Positions 26,477 to 34,860 of a stretch of DNA of 64,000 nucleotides are shown one piece after another. The notes under the pieces are model-generated. The model was not told the DNA's origin. It did no database searches and saw only the letters and a program-made list of their open reading frames with translations. Both the position numbers and the translations under genes were made by a program. The DNA is from Symploca sp. SIO3C6 (GTDB lineage Bacteria; Cyanobacteriota; Cyanobacteriia; Cyanobacteriales; Coleofasciculaceae). The DNA lies in contig JAAHHJ010000020.1 of assembly GCA_010692425.1 (NCBI GenBank), forward strand, positions 1 through 64,000, written 5' to 3'. Within the stretch, counting starts at the first letter, position 1. Each line of letters starts with the position of its first letter.

Positions 26477-27736
26477 TTATTGAGTTAACTTCAGGATTTC
26501 CCTTGCCGCGCGTTCGCACACTCCCACTTCCCCTAATAAACTGCGCATTTCCTGATAATCTGCCAGAATTTGTTGACGCTTTTGAGGGTTAAGAAGAAGT
26601 TCTAAAGCTTTCTGAACAATATTTTCCGCTGTCGCTTGTTCTTGTAAAAACTCTGGTACAATCGAGCGCATTACCACTAAGTTAGGAGGCGACATAAAAG
26701 GAATAGAAAAGTTCAAGAAAGTGCGAGCAAACCAGGCAGTGAAAGGACTAACTCGGTAGAAAACTACCTGCGGAACATCTAACAACGCTAGTTCCAAATT
26801 GACAGTACCAGACTTAGTAATTGCCAAATCAACGGCTGCCAAGACTTCAGTGGTTTGCTCAGAGACAAGGGTAGCACGCAAACCATAAGACTCTATTGCT
26901 GCTTCAATGGGACGTCGATAGGCTTCTAGAGAAAGAGGAATCCAAAATAGCGGCGAGTTTTGTGAAAGTTTGAGATTTTGAGGCAATGAGCTATATAAAT
27001 TCTCCCCCTCTTCCCCTCTCTCCCTCTCCCCCTCTCTTCCTGATCCTGCCAATAATTGCCACTGAATCTGCTTAGCTGCCTTACAGATTACAGGTAGCAT
27101 ATACTTTAATTCTTGCCTTCTAGAAGCTGGAACTAGTGCGATCGCAATTTGTTCCGGTTCAATTCCTAGGGCAGCCCGCGCCTGTGGGCGACTAGGACTC
27201 GATTGCATTCTATCAACAAGGGGATGACCAACCCAACTGACAGATGCTCCTTTCTTTTGAAAATAGCGAGCTTCTTCTGCAAAAATCGCCAGCATCTTAT
27301 CTGTCATCTTCACTAATTTAGCTGTATTGCGACTAGAAACAGACCAAACCCAATCTTGAGGTGCAATATAGTAAACTATCGGTACTTGCGGTAAGCGAGA
27401 GCGGATCAGATTGCCTATTACCAGGTTTGGTCCAAAGTAGTCAATTAATACTGCGATATCAGGCGGATGTTGCTGGAGGTAGTGTTGAGCTCGACGTTGG
27501 ATTTGCAGGGTAGGTAGCACAAAGGGCAGAGATTCCAGAAGCCCTACGGAACCAATGCCAGTGGTATTAACTAACAACTTGGCACCGGCTGCCGCCATTT
27601 TCTCACCCCCTAGTGCCACAATTTCTAACTCTAAGCCTGTAATTTGGGCACAGCGTTTGAGAGCCTCAATCAGCATGGCTCCTTGCAAGTCTCCGGATAC
27701 TTCTCCGGTACTGATAAAAATTGTTCTGACAACCAT
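26477..27736 (-). CDS. lpxB: Lipid-A-disaccharide synthase
   Basis: LpxB joins UDP-2,3-diacylglucosamine and lipid X in lipid A synthesis at the inner membrane. The 419-residue protein has the conserved start (ISTGEVSGDLQGAML), GIGSVGLLESLP, VLIDYFGPNL, YIAPQDWVWS, WVGHPLVD and the C-terminal SGTVNLELALLDVPQVVFYR donor-binding block. Odd feature: a Gly/Glu/Arg insert around residues 231-246 (SGREGERERGEEGE), encoded by the same purine-rich repeat family as in uvrC. In other LpxB proteins this is a short linker between the two Rossmann-like domains, which explains how it is tolerated. It is not in an lpx operon here. Confidence 0.96.
   Translation of the reverse strand: MVVRTIFISTGEVSGDLQGAMLIEALKRCAQITGLELEIVALGGEKMAAAGAKLLVNTTGIGSVGLLESLPFVLPTLQIQRRAQHYLQQHPPDIAVLIDYFGPNLVIGNLIRSRLPQVPIVYYIAPQDWVWSVSSRNTAKLVKMTDKMLAIFAEEARYFQKKGASVSWVGHPLVDRMQSSPSRPQARAALGIEPEQIAIALVPASRRQELKYMLPVICKAAKQIQWQLLAGSGREGERERGEEGENLYSSLPQNLKLSQNSPLFWIPLSLEAYRRPIEAAIESYGLRATLVSEQTTEVLAAVDLAITKSGTVNLELALLDVPQVVFYRVSPFTAWFARTFLNFSIPFMSPPNLVVMRSIVPEFLQEQATAENIVQKALELLLNPQKRQQILADYQEMRSLLGEVGVCERAAREILKLTQ
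27001..27041 (-). repeat. Purine-rich repeat inside lpxB
   Basis: CTCCCCCT/CTTCCCC-type sequence on the plus strand is the complement of a purine-rich sense-strand repeat. It is translated as GREGERERGEEGE. The family matches the repeats at 1887 and 47-275. Confidence 0.85.
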
Positions 27737-28006
27737 ATTTTACCCTAAAAATAACCCTAATAATTTAGAGCAATTAGTAGCGGATTTTCATTTTCTATAA
27801 ATGGTTTTTTAGTTGCTTCAGCGAATTCACCTGAAGTACTAATTTTACCAGTTCTTCCAGTTGCTCCAACTCAAATGCTTATAAGTTTTGCTCCACAGTG
27901 GAAGCAAGGGATGCAGTGTAAGAATTGGTTTCATAATTTTCGTGAAATGTTATCAATTAGCTAATATGTCAATGTTTTCCTATAGAACTTTTTAATAAAA
28001 GTGGTA

Positions 28007-28513
28007 TTACTCAAAAGCTGACTGGATGTAATCTTGCAAGATAAATTGATATCCTGCCCATAATACCGATTTACCTAAATGTAATGAAGGTAGTAGTATA
28101 GTTGAATCAATCGCCACTGATAAATCGGGCAAACTGTTTTGAGCGCGGCGCGAATTTTGGCATAAGCGCTGGCAGCTAACTAAGGCAACATCAAACCTAC
28201 AAATCAGATTCTGTACTGCTGAATTATCTGCTAAAAATAACTCGGCGCTACGCCTTAGTCTACCTTGCTTTGACGGTGTAATTGCCAGCAAGCCATTTGC
28301 ATCCCAACTTCCCTGACTACGAGTTTTGACCTCGACAAAAACTAAGCATTCTTGTCTTTGTTTAGCTGCCTCTGATTTCCCTATGATGTCAATTTCTCCC
28401 CAGCGACAGCGCCAACGGCGATGTAGAATGACCCAGTTGTTTTGGCGTAACCACTCGGTAACTAGTTCTTCTCCCAATTGTCCCACATCTTGTTTGTGAT
28501 TGTGTTTGTTCAT
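28007..28513 (-). CDS. YraN/UPF0102-family predicted endonuclease
   Basis: The 168-residue protein has the PD-(D/E)XK-like core of UPF0102: an N-terminal GQLGEELVTEWLRQNNW, GEIDIIG (Asp42), then LVFVEVKTRS (Glu61, Lys63). It is longer than usual (about 120 residues), with a C-terminal extension from about residue 120. Family members are thought to act on branched DNA or recombination intermediates, but this is weakly known. It stands 165 bases downstream of dnaG on the same strand. Confidence 0.9.
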   Translation of the reverse strand: MNKHNHKQDVGQLGEELVTEWLRQNNWVILHRRWRCRWGEIDIIGKSEAAKQRQECLVFVEVKTRSQGSWDANGLLAITPSKQGRLRRSAELFLADNSAVQNLICRFDVALVSCQRLCQNSRRAQNSLPDLSVAIDSTILLPSLHLGKSVLWAGYQFILQDYIQSAFE

Positions 28514-28527
28514 TTCTCAATTGGAGA

Positions 28528-28636
28528 ATTAAGTAGGTAGGCGTAATTAAACCAACAATAGCAAAAACGGGAAGTATTGTTTAGTAAGGAACCTAGCTTT
28601 TTAGGTTTTACATTCATTTATATCCACCTGCTTATT
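28528..28636 (+). repeat. Miniature inverted-repeat element, TAAGTAGGTAGG family, copy 1
   Basis: The left end (TAAGTAGGTAGGCGTAATTA) and core (ACAATAGCAAAA, TTGTTTAG, GGAACC, AGCTTTT) match the element at 49806-50033. The right end TATCCACCTGCTTATTA is a diverged inverted copy of the left end. There is no coding frame. It lies between dnaG and yraN. This copy lacks the middle part present in the longer one. Confidence 0.75.
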
Positions 28637-28678
28637 ACTTATTACTTATTACTTATTACTTATTACTTATTACTTATT
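28634..28678. repeat. Heptanucleotide repeat ATTACTT, about six copies
   Basis: Perfect tandem ATTACTT units run up to the base before the dnaG stop codon. The repeat follows directly on the right end of the inverted-repeat element at 28528. Confidence 0.95.
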
Positions 28679-30619
28679 TTAAATAAGCTCTGATAGAGAA
28701 GCCCTACGTATTGGCTCTAACTCCTTTAGTCTCCTGTCTGCTTCATAAAATTGTTGCCAGTAATATTGTTTACTTCTAAAATCAGCTAGATGGTCTAGCT
28801 TCTGCCATTGCTCCAGACAATAGCGGCGACGCTTCTGGCATGCTACCTGCTCTAGACATGCTGCCGCTGCTCGAATTACTAAAGGAGTGCGAGTGAAATC
28901 TTCAAAGTGTATCTCGTCTAGATGGAAAAAATGAGCAACCTTTTTCATTTGTTCGGGAAACTCAATGCTCCGGTCTTGTAGTAATGAGATTAGTGACTCA
29001 ACGGTCTCATCTTGTCCTTCCTTTGTTGAGGCTTGCAGTTCTAAAATCTGTTGCCACAAAAATCGGTGATGGGAGAGACTAAATAGCAAATCTTGCTCTT
29101 CTAAAAGACTAATAATCTGGGTTCGATATTCAGGACAGTAAATGTAGATACGCAGCAGTGAAGCTTCTGCTGGTTCTAAGAGATTAATTTCAGAAGTAGT
29201 AGGTAAAGGTTGAAAAGATTGAGATATATGAGTATTATTTGAATCCTTAATTTTCCACTTTCGATACTTGCTAACTTGAGAGTTGAGATTTTCTTGAAGC
29301 AGCTTCAAATCTTGAGCATCTCCCCGACTTAGCAATTGAGCACAACGACTAATATAATAATTGCGAGTATTGGGGCGGTCGAGTTTACTGATTAACTTCA
29401 CCATTTCTTGAGCAACTCGCTGGAATTGGGAAACGTCTTTAAGATTTTGACCAACCAGGAGTTGTTCAATTTGCCAGTCTAACCAAAAGGGGGCTTCCTT
29501 AAGTAGCTGCCGATATTTGTCTGTGGCATCGGTATGCTCTTTGAGAAATTCATCGGCATCTTTACCATCAGGCAGATTCAGAGTCCGCAGTTGAACTTTC
29601 CCTCCGTAGACTAGAGGGTAAATCTTCTCAATCGCCCTCTCAAAAGCCTTGGTACCAGCAGCATCAGCATCAAAATTGAGGACAATCTGCTTAGATTCAC
29701 TATAGCGTAGCAACTGTCGCACTTGGTCTTGACTCAGAGCTGTACCTAGAGGAGCAACAACATTTTTTATACCGACTGCATGGAGGGCAATCGCATCAAA
29801 ATACCCTTCTACTATTACCGCCTGATCCTGCTTGCTAATCGCCCCGTAAGCTTTATCTAGAGCAAACAGAGTCTTGCTTTTATCGAATAGCTTAGTTTCT
29901 GGCGAATTGAGATATTTGGGCTGTTGCTCTGTCAAACTTCTACCACCAAAGCCAATCACCCTTCCCCGTGCATCACAAATGGGAATCATCAGGCGATCGC
30001 GGAAGTAATCATAATATCCATTACCAGATTTCCGGAGTTTAATCAAGCCTACTTGCTCCACATGCCCTACTGGCTTACCTTTTTGTTCCACTAAGTATCT
30101 GTAGAGAGTGTCCCAACCTGATGGCGCATACCCCAGATGGAACTCTTGAATCGTTGTCTGGCTCAAAAGCCTCTGAGATTGTAAATATTTTAGTGCTACT
30201 AACCCTTGAGGTTGCCGCAGAGCGTGCTTATAGAAAGAAGTTGCTAGGGCAAGAATTTCGTAGAGTTGTTCTTGTTCCGAGATTTGACGCTGTAATTGTT
30301 GCCGCTGCTCTGGTTCAAGGGAACGCACGCTCACCTGGTAGCGCCGTGCCAAATCGAGTACAACTTCGCTGAAAGATTGCTTCCCTATCTCCATCAAGAA
30401 CTTAATTGCATTACCACTAGCACCGCAACCGAAGCAGTAGTACATTTGCTTACTAGGGCTGACGGTAAAGCTAGGGGTTTTTTCCTGATGGAAGGGACAC
30501 AAGCCTACATAATCCTTACCTCGTTTGCGCAGCACAACCTGTTCAGAGATGACATCTACCACATCAGCTCTTTGCTTAACTTCCTCTATTGTTTCTGGGT
30601 GCAGGCGAGGAGTTTTCAA
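28679..30619 (-). CDS. dnaG: DNA primase
   Basis: DnaG makes RNA primers for replication. The 646-residue protein has the zinc finger (Cys41, His44, Cys62, Cys65), the catalytic RNAP fold with TOPRIM motifs (VIVEGYFDAI, LNFDADAAGTKA) and a C-terminal helicase-interaction region that is less conserved. Start: TTG at 30619, since the conserved PRLHPETIEEV follows at residue 4 and no ATG or GTG is available upstream in frame. A 35-bp tandem duplication (30590-30659) repeats the first codons upstream. No sigma factor gene is adjacent. Confidence 0.95.
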   Translation of the reverse strand: MKTPRLHPETIEEVKQRADVVDVISEQVVLRKRGKDYVGLCPFHQEKTPSFTVSPSKQMYYCFGCGASGNAIKFLMEIGKQSFSEVVLDLARRYQVSVRSLEPEQRQQLQRQISEQEQLYEILALATSFYKHALRQPQGLVALKYLQSQRLLSQTTIQEFHLGYAPSGWDTLYRYLVEQKGKPVGHVEQVGLIKLRKSGNGYYDYFRDRLMIPICDARGRVIGFGGRSLTEQQPKYLNSPETKLFDKSKTLFALDKAYGAISKQDQAVIVEGYFDAIALHAVGIKNVVAPLGTALSQDQVRQLLRYSESKQIVLNFDADAAGTKAFERAIEKIYPLVYGGKVQLRTLNLPDGKDADEFLKEHTDATDKYRQLLKEAPFWLDWQIEQLLVGQNLKDVSQFQRVAQEMVKLISKLDRPNTRNYYISRCAQLLSRGDAQDLKLLQENLNSQVSKYRKWKIKDSNNTHISQSFQPLPTTSEINLLEPAEASLLRIYIYCPEYRTQIISLLEEQDLLFSLSHHRFLWQQILELQASTKEGQDETVESLISLLQDRSIEFPEQMKKVAHFFHLDEIHFEDFTRTPLVIRAAAACLEQVACQKRRRYCLEQWQKLDHLADFRSKQYYWQQFYEADRRLKELEPIRRASLSELI

Positions 30620-30659
30620 TGTAGTGTTTCTGGGTGCAGGCGAGGAGTTTTCAATGTAG
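30590..30659 (-). repeat. 35-bp tandem duplication of the dnaG start region
   Basis: Two perfect 35-base copies: 30590-30624, containing the dnaG start TTG, and 30625-30659. In the upstream copy, TTG at 30654 opens a 12-codon frame repeating the first 10 residues of DnaG. It stops at TGA (30618-30616), overlapping the real TTG start by two bases. This makes a small upstream frame coupled to dnaG. Effect on translation is inference. Confidence 0.95.
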
Positions 30660-30808
30660 AAGGCAAAGTTATCTAAAACCGGAGTGTTGACTAATCGTTA
30701 CTCTATAATCAATCTTACTGAATTAATGATTTAGTAAATTTAGTTGAAAATTACTATAGACTTATTGGGAGTACTTACTCATCAAGGCACCGAGAAAAAG
30801 AGCAAGAG

Positions 30809-32164
30809 ATGGGAAGGATATTTATTTCGGCGGGTCACGGTGGTGTAGAACAAGGTGGTCGCGATCTCGGAGTGATTGCTGGTGGTACAACGGAAGCCCA
30901 GGAGATGATTGCCTTGCGCAATAAAATCGTGCCAGAGTTGCGATCGCGCGGGTTTGAAGTCCTCTCCGTTCCTGATGAACTGAGTTTACGGCAGACCATA
31001 GAATGGATTAATGCTCGCGCTCGTCCTAAAGATGTGGCGCTGGAAATTCATACTGGCTTCGCTTCCAATCCTGATGTTAGGGGAGCCAGTACCTTCTACA
31101 TTACCAACAATACTGAACGCAAAAAGCATGCAGAGTTGATGCTACTGGCTCTCCAACGGAGTCTTCCCCAACTAGAAAATCGAGGAGCCAAGCCAGATTC
31201 GGCTGCAGGCTTTGGGCGTTTGGCTTTCTGCCGCGATACTGTACTTCCCTCAATACAGATGGAGGTTGGGTATCTAACTAACCCAGGTGATCGATTTCTA
31301 ATCCAGAATCAACGCGCTAAGATTGCTCAGGGCATTGCTGATGGTCTTGCTGCCTGGAGCCGTGCTGTTTCTGGCTCTGGGCCGACAGATGAGTTGGAAA
31401 TCATTTACCCCTCAATTGACCTCAAAATCAACAATCAGATTTATGATGAACAGGGCATTATTGTTAATAGTAATGCCTATATCCCCATTGATTTGGCAGA
31501 CCGCTTGGGAGTCGATTTGACCAGAGCCCCTAATGTGCGCCGCTTTCAATACCGGGGTGTAGTTTATGTCAAAGCGATCGAATTGCGGGAATTTAATATT
31601 TCTGTTGGCTGGGAGAGTTCAACACGTACTTTGATTTTACGCTCTATCTTGAAGATCTGCCCCGGCTTTATGGACAGGATTATTGGCCATGGCAATACCT
31701 CGACAGTGCAATTGATGATGTTTCTTAAAGCTAACAATGACAAGGCTCTGGCCGAGTTTCCCGACATTGCCAAACTTTACAGGGAAGAGGCAGAAATTGA
31801 GGGAGTTAACTATGACATTGCCTTCTCTCAAGCAATGTTGGAAACTAACTTCCTGCGCTTTGGGGGCAACCTTAAAGCCTCTCAAAACAACTTTGGTGGT
31901 TTGGGAGATGTTGCCGGGCGTCCCGAGGGTGCAACATTCCCCAATGCTAGACTGGGCGTGCGTGCCCATATCCAACAATTAAAAGCCTATGCTTCCCAAG
32001 AGCCGTTGGTGCAAGAACAGGTTAGCCCCCGATTTCGTTTTATCACTCGCGGTATTGCTCCTTTGGTTGAACAATTGAGCGGGCGCTGGTCAGCAGATGC
32101 ACAGTATGGTAGAAGGATTATGGCAGTACTGAGGCGTTTATACGATTCAGCTGAACTGCTCTAG
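30809..32164 (+). CDS. Two-domain peptidoglycan hydrolase (amidase plus glucosaminidase)
   Basis: Residues 1-190 form an N-acetylmuramoyl-L-alanine amidase of the Amidase_3 type: zinc ligands His10 and Glu14 (SAGHGGVEQGGRD), a further His in ALEIHTGF and the catalytic Glu in IQMEVGYLTN. The middle (about 195-280) resembles a substrate-binding or copper amine oxidase N-like fold. The C-terminal part (about 295-451) is a GH73-type glucosaminidase with the Glu in FSQAMLETNFLRFGGN and the NFGGLGD motif. The enzyme could cut both peptide side chain and glycan strand. No clear signal peptide is visible, so export is unexplained. The 3' end overlaps the opposite gene by 47 bases. Confidence 0.93.
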   Translation: MGRIFISAGHGGVEQGGRDLGVIAGGTTEAQEMIALRNKIVPELRSRGFEVLSVPDELSLRQTIEWINARARPKDVALEIHTGFASNPDVRGASTFYITNNTERKKHAELMLLALQRSLPQLENRGAKPDSAAGFGRLAFCRDTVLPSIQMEVGYLTNPGDRFLIQNQRAKIAQGIADGLAAWSRAVSGSGPTDELEIIYPSIDLKINNQIYDEQGIIVNSNAYIPIDLADRLGVDLTRAPNVRRFQYRGVVYVKAIELREFNISVGWESSTRTLILRSILKICPGFMDRIIGHGNTSTVQLMMFLKANNDKALAEFPDIAKLYREEAEIEGVNYDIAFSQAMLETNFLRFGGNLKASQNNFGGLGDVAGRPEGATFPNARLGVRAHIQQLKAYASQEPLVQEQVSPRFRFITRGIAPLVEQLSGRWSADAQYGRRIMAVLRRLYDSAELL

Positions 32165-32543
32165 TTGGGCAATCGCAAAGGTTGTCAATTTCTGCTAGCT
32201 CCTGACACAGTTTCGTTGGATAGTTACCAGAATCATGCTCAATTAAAACATCGTTACCGTCAAAGCCGTAGCTAGCTAATGAATCTAGCTGTAAAGGCCA
32301 TGCCGCCAAGGGCAGCGCTCCCCAAATCTCGACAAATTCAGGGATGCTCTTGGGGCGCTTGGCTCTTTCTAATCCTTGCAAAGCGCAAGCAATAGCTAAT
32401 TGGTTAAAGCCTCTGAGCAAAGCATCAGGATAAGGGAATGGATCTTTTTCCCCGCCTCTGACTTGCTCGAGATAATCAATTAGTCCCTTAGCAAGTAAAT
32501 TCAGCATTTCCAAGTCATCCAGCTTGGTTGGATCATAGGTCAT
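32118..32543 (-). CDS. Hypothetical protein convergent to the peptidoglycan hydrolase
   Basis: About 141 residues from the ATG at 32543 (a GTG at 32564 is an alternative). It starts MTYDPTKLDDLEMLNLLAKGLIDYL and has a mainly helical pattern (YPDALLRGFNQLAIACALQGL). I do not recognise a family. The last 47 bases overlap the hydrolase 3' end tail-to-tail, so the two transcripts would be antisense there. Confidence 0.7.
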   Translation of the reverse strand: MTYDPTKLDDLEMLNLLAKGLIDYLEQVRGGEKDPFPYPDALLRGFNQLAIACALQGLERAKRPKSIPEFVEIWGALPLAAWPLQLDSLASYGFDGNDVLIEHDSGNYPTKLCQELAEIDNLCDCPTRAVQLNRINASVLP

Positions 32544-32700
32544 AGATGTCAATTTAACTAACACCAGCTTCTAATTTGGCTTAAGAGTCTTGGTAGTTGC
32601 CAATCCAAGTAGCCTTGGCTAGTGTAAATCCTGTCTGTGACGTTGCGATTTCCTCCTAGATACGACTTGTCAAATAGGCATCAAATTAGCGAAAATAAAA

Positions 32701-32836
32701 GCCTCTCCTAGGTTAATTAGGAGAGACTTGCTCCAAGTTTGACTACCCACTAGCTTTTTGAGCTACTTCAAGTATTAACTAAAGGTGGCATGGGAACCAT
32801 CAGCCCTCTGGGAGATTTCAGAGGGTTATTTTTTTT
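32701..32836 (+). ncRNA. Candidate structured small RNA with four hairpins and terminator
   Basis: No reading frame explains this stretch, yet it holds four consecutive perfect stems: CTCTCCTA/TAGGAGAG (32703-32725), ACTTG/CAAGT (32726-32738), TAGCT/AGCTA (32751-32765) and CCCTCTG/CAGAGGG (32804-32825). The last is followed by TTATTTTTTTT, a classic intrinsic terminator. A -35-like TTGTCA and AT-rich region lie just upstream. It could be a free small RNA or a leader for the tspO gene starting at 33089; the terminator 250 bases before tspO argues for a separate RNA or attenuator. I recognise no known RNA family. Confidence 0.55.
32804..32836 (+). terminator. Rho-independent terminator
   Basis: CCCTCTG/CAGAGGG stem with an 8-base loop, followed by a run of eight Ts. 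It is oriented forward, yet no plus-strand protein gene ends within 600 bases upstream apart from the hydrolase at 32164. Confidence 0.9.
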
Positions 32837-33088
32837 GTTTTAACAGAAAAGGTTCTGAGGCAGATGGTTCTAAGGCAACAGGTTGATTAAAATACTCTCT
32901 CCCTCTATCTGAAGTTAAATCTGTGGCAGATAATGGTCAAGTAGGTTGGCATTAATATTTGTCGTTGAGGCAAAGCAGAGGGTTCCAAGGCAGAAGGGAA
33001 GAGGATAAAATACTCTTAACATTTGTTGACATATCTTCGTTTGTTTCTGCCTGCCTACTGATCATGTGGCACAAGCAAACATTAAGTG

Positions 33089-33562
33089 ATGATTAAATCT
33101 TGGATGGTGATTGGTGCTCTTACCCTACTAGTGGCGTTTGCTGGTAGTTGGAGTACACCTAATAGTATTAGATGGTTCAACCGCTTAACTCGTCCGAGAT
33201 GGCTAACTTTTGAGCCAGCAATTCCTTTTATTTGGACGACTATTTTTATTTGCGGTGCCTGGTCCACTTATATTGTTTGGGAAAGTGAACCAGGTAGCGC
33301 AAAAACTTGGCAGCTGATGGGTTTATATTTGTTGCTGGAAGTGGTGACTATTGCCTATACGCCAGTAATGTTTAGGCTTCGCAGCCTCAGGGTTGGTACG
33401 ATAATTGGCGCTAGTGGTGCTATCTTGAGTGTCATCCTCGCACTGTTGGTCTTGCAGATCTCTGGGTGGGCATTTGTGTTGCTATTACCTTACTTAATTT
33501 GGAGTCCGATTGGTACTTATACCACTTGGGAAATGATTAAACTTAATCCGGAAGATGCTTAG
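33089..33562 (+). CDS. tspO: TspO/MBR-family tryptophan-rich membrane protein
   Basis: The 157-residue protein (ATG at 33089; a GTG precedes it) has five transmembrane segments and the Trp-rich TspO pattern: NRLTRPRWLTFEPAIPFIWTT near 31-51, IFICGAWSTYIVWE, and PYLIWSPIGTYTTWEM near the end. TspO binds tetrapyrroles and links stress and pigment metabolism in photosynthetic bacteria. It may be preceded by the structured RNA region at 32.7 kb. As a short family member with conserved spacing, the call is solid. Confidence 0.92.
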   Translation: MIKSWMVIGALTLLVAFAGSWSTPNSIRWFNRLTRPRWLTFEPAIPFIWTTIFICGAWSTYIVWESEPGSAKTWQLMGLYLLLEVVTIAYTPVMFRLRSLRVGTIIGASGAILSVILALLVLQISGWAFVLLLPYLIWSPIGTYTTWEMIKLNPEDA

Positions 33563-33712
33563 AATACTAATTCAATGACCAAGATTTGGAGAAGGTTTTT
33601 TAAAGTAGTTGAAGTGGCTGTTCAACAGTTCAATTAAGCCTTACCCATGGTTTGTGAAAAAGCACTTCAAGATTTGTGTGAAAAATTTTATTTCTAATTG
33701 ACAAAATTCTTT

Positions 33713-33820
33713 TATAGCAGTACGTATTAAGGTTATGACAAGCTAAATCGCTAGAACTTTGTCAAATTATGCCTTCTGCTTTGGAGCCTTCTGCCCTGGA
33801 GCCTTGCGCGTAGCGCTATA
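33713..33820 (+). repeat. Dispersed 93-108 bp inverted-repeat element, copy B
   Basis: TATAGCAGTACG...CGTAGCGCTATA termini; the internal sequence matches copies A (10646) and C (50164). It differs from C mainly by a 15-base repeat of GCCTTCTGC/TTTGGA. Apart from it and the hairpin at 33864-33896, the gap 33563-33916 contains nothing else seen. Confidence 0.85.
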
Positions 33821-33863
33821 AGGAGAATTGATTATCTTGGTAGGGCTTAGAAAACTAGGTTGA

Positions 33864-33896
33864 CAACAGCCCAGTTATACTAAAACTAGGCTGTTG
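33864..33896. terminator. 8-bp hairpin downstream of the RTX gene
   Basis: CAACAGCC/GGCTGTTG form an inverted repeat beginning 20 bases after the stop of the minus-strand RTX gene. A T-run is lacking, so it is a weak terminator or end-stabilising candidate. Confidence 0.4.
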
Positions 33897-33916
33897 AATA
33901 TTATTAGACTTAAAGG

Positions 33917-34693
33917 TTAGACAAAGTGGAACTGGTTAGAATTGTTCAAGTTTAGGTCGTGAGAATTTACGCCTTCGACTATGCCTATGAGTTCATATTC
34001 GTGAGAGGAGTGTTCTCTGACAAAGATACCAGCTGAGTGGTGATGGTTAGGAGCTGAACCTAGATAGTACTCAAACCCATGAGCAAGTTGGATGATATCT
34101 TCGTGGAAATTATAGTCCTTAATTTTAGCGTAGTCATGATCTCCATGACCACCATAAAAGAAGTGATGTTGTTCTCCTAAAACAAAGGTGTCTTCTCCTT
34201 TTCCACCATGGAGAGTATCTCTTTCTCCCTCGCCGTAACCGAAAGAGGTGTCAACACCAACTAGTATGTCATGACCATGCTCGCCCTTGAGTTCGTCATG
34301 CCCGGTGCCACCATACAAAAGATCGTCACCCTTACCACCTTTAAGGGTATCATTACCATATTCACCATAAAGTTTATCGTGACCATCGTTACCCTTAAGT
34401 AGATCGTCACCATAGCCACCATAAAGGTAATCATTGCCATCACCACCCTTAAGTGTATCATAGTCATGACCACCATAAAGCCAATCGTTACCACGATCAC
34501 CTTTAAGTAAATCATAACCATGACCACCATAAAGCCAATCATGACCATCACCACCCTTGAGTGTGTCATCACCCCCTAAACCTTCAAGGGTATCATTGCC
34601 CCCTTTGCCTTTAATATGGTCATCGTAATGAGTTCCTAGAAGATGATCGTTGTAATGAGTTCCTTCGATGTGGTTAATCATATTGTTAGTCAT
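33917..34693 (-). CDS. RTX-repeat calcium-binding protein, His/Tyr-rich
   Basis: This 258-residue protein is nearly all RTX nonapeptide repeats of the GGxGxD type, e.g. GGDGHDWLYGG and GGHGYDLLKGDRGND, arranged as about 12 blades that form a calcium-bound beta-roll. It ends in a C-terminal cap (about 185-258: DTFVLGEQ, KIKDYNFHEDIIQLAHG). There is no N-terminal signal, consistent with type I secretion through a C-terminal signal. Odd feature: His and Tyr are unusually frequent in the loops (HDWLYGG, HDKLYGE). The transport genes are at 53.6-58.2 kb. Confidence 0.93.
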   Translation of the reverse strand: MTNNMINHIEGTHYNDHLLGTHYDDHIKGKGGNDTLEGLGGDDTLKGGDGHDWLYGGHGYDLLKGDRGNDWLYGGHDYDTLKGGDGNDYLYGGYGDDLLKGNDGHDKLYGEYGNDTLKGGKGDDLLYGGTGHDELKGEHGHDILVGVDTSFGYGEGERDTLHGGKGEDTFVLGEQHHFFYGGHGDHDYAKIKDYNFHEDIIQLAHGFEYYLGSAPNHHHSAGIFVREHSSHEYELIGIVEGVNSHDLNLNNSNQFHFV

Positions 34694-34860
34694 ATCAGTA
34701 AATGCCCTGTATCTCTCAGCTACAATCCCAATCTATTACTGATTTTCAGAGGAGGCGATAACTAAAAGTTAAGTAAACTTAGGGAGTTAGGTTAAGGTAA
34801 AATTCAGAGCAAAAGTTAAGGTAGGATAAAATTAGAGGCAGCCTTGATTGTTACTGCATA

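Noticed and set aside
28634-28678. CRISPR-like array
   Set aside because: Units are 7 bases with no spacers; it is a simple tandem repeat. No CRISPR array or cas gene was seen in the window.
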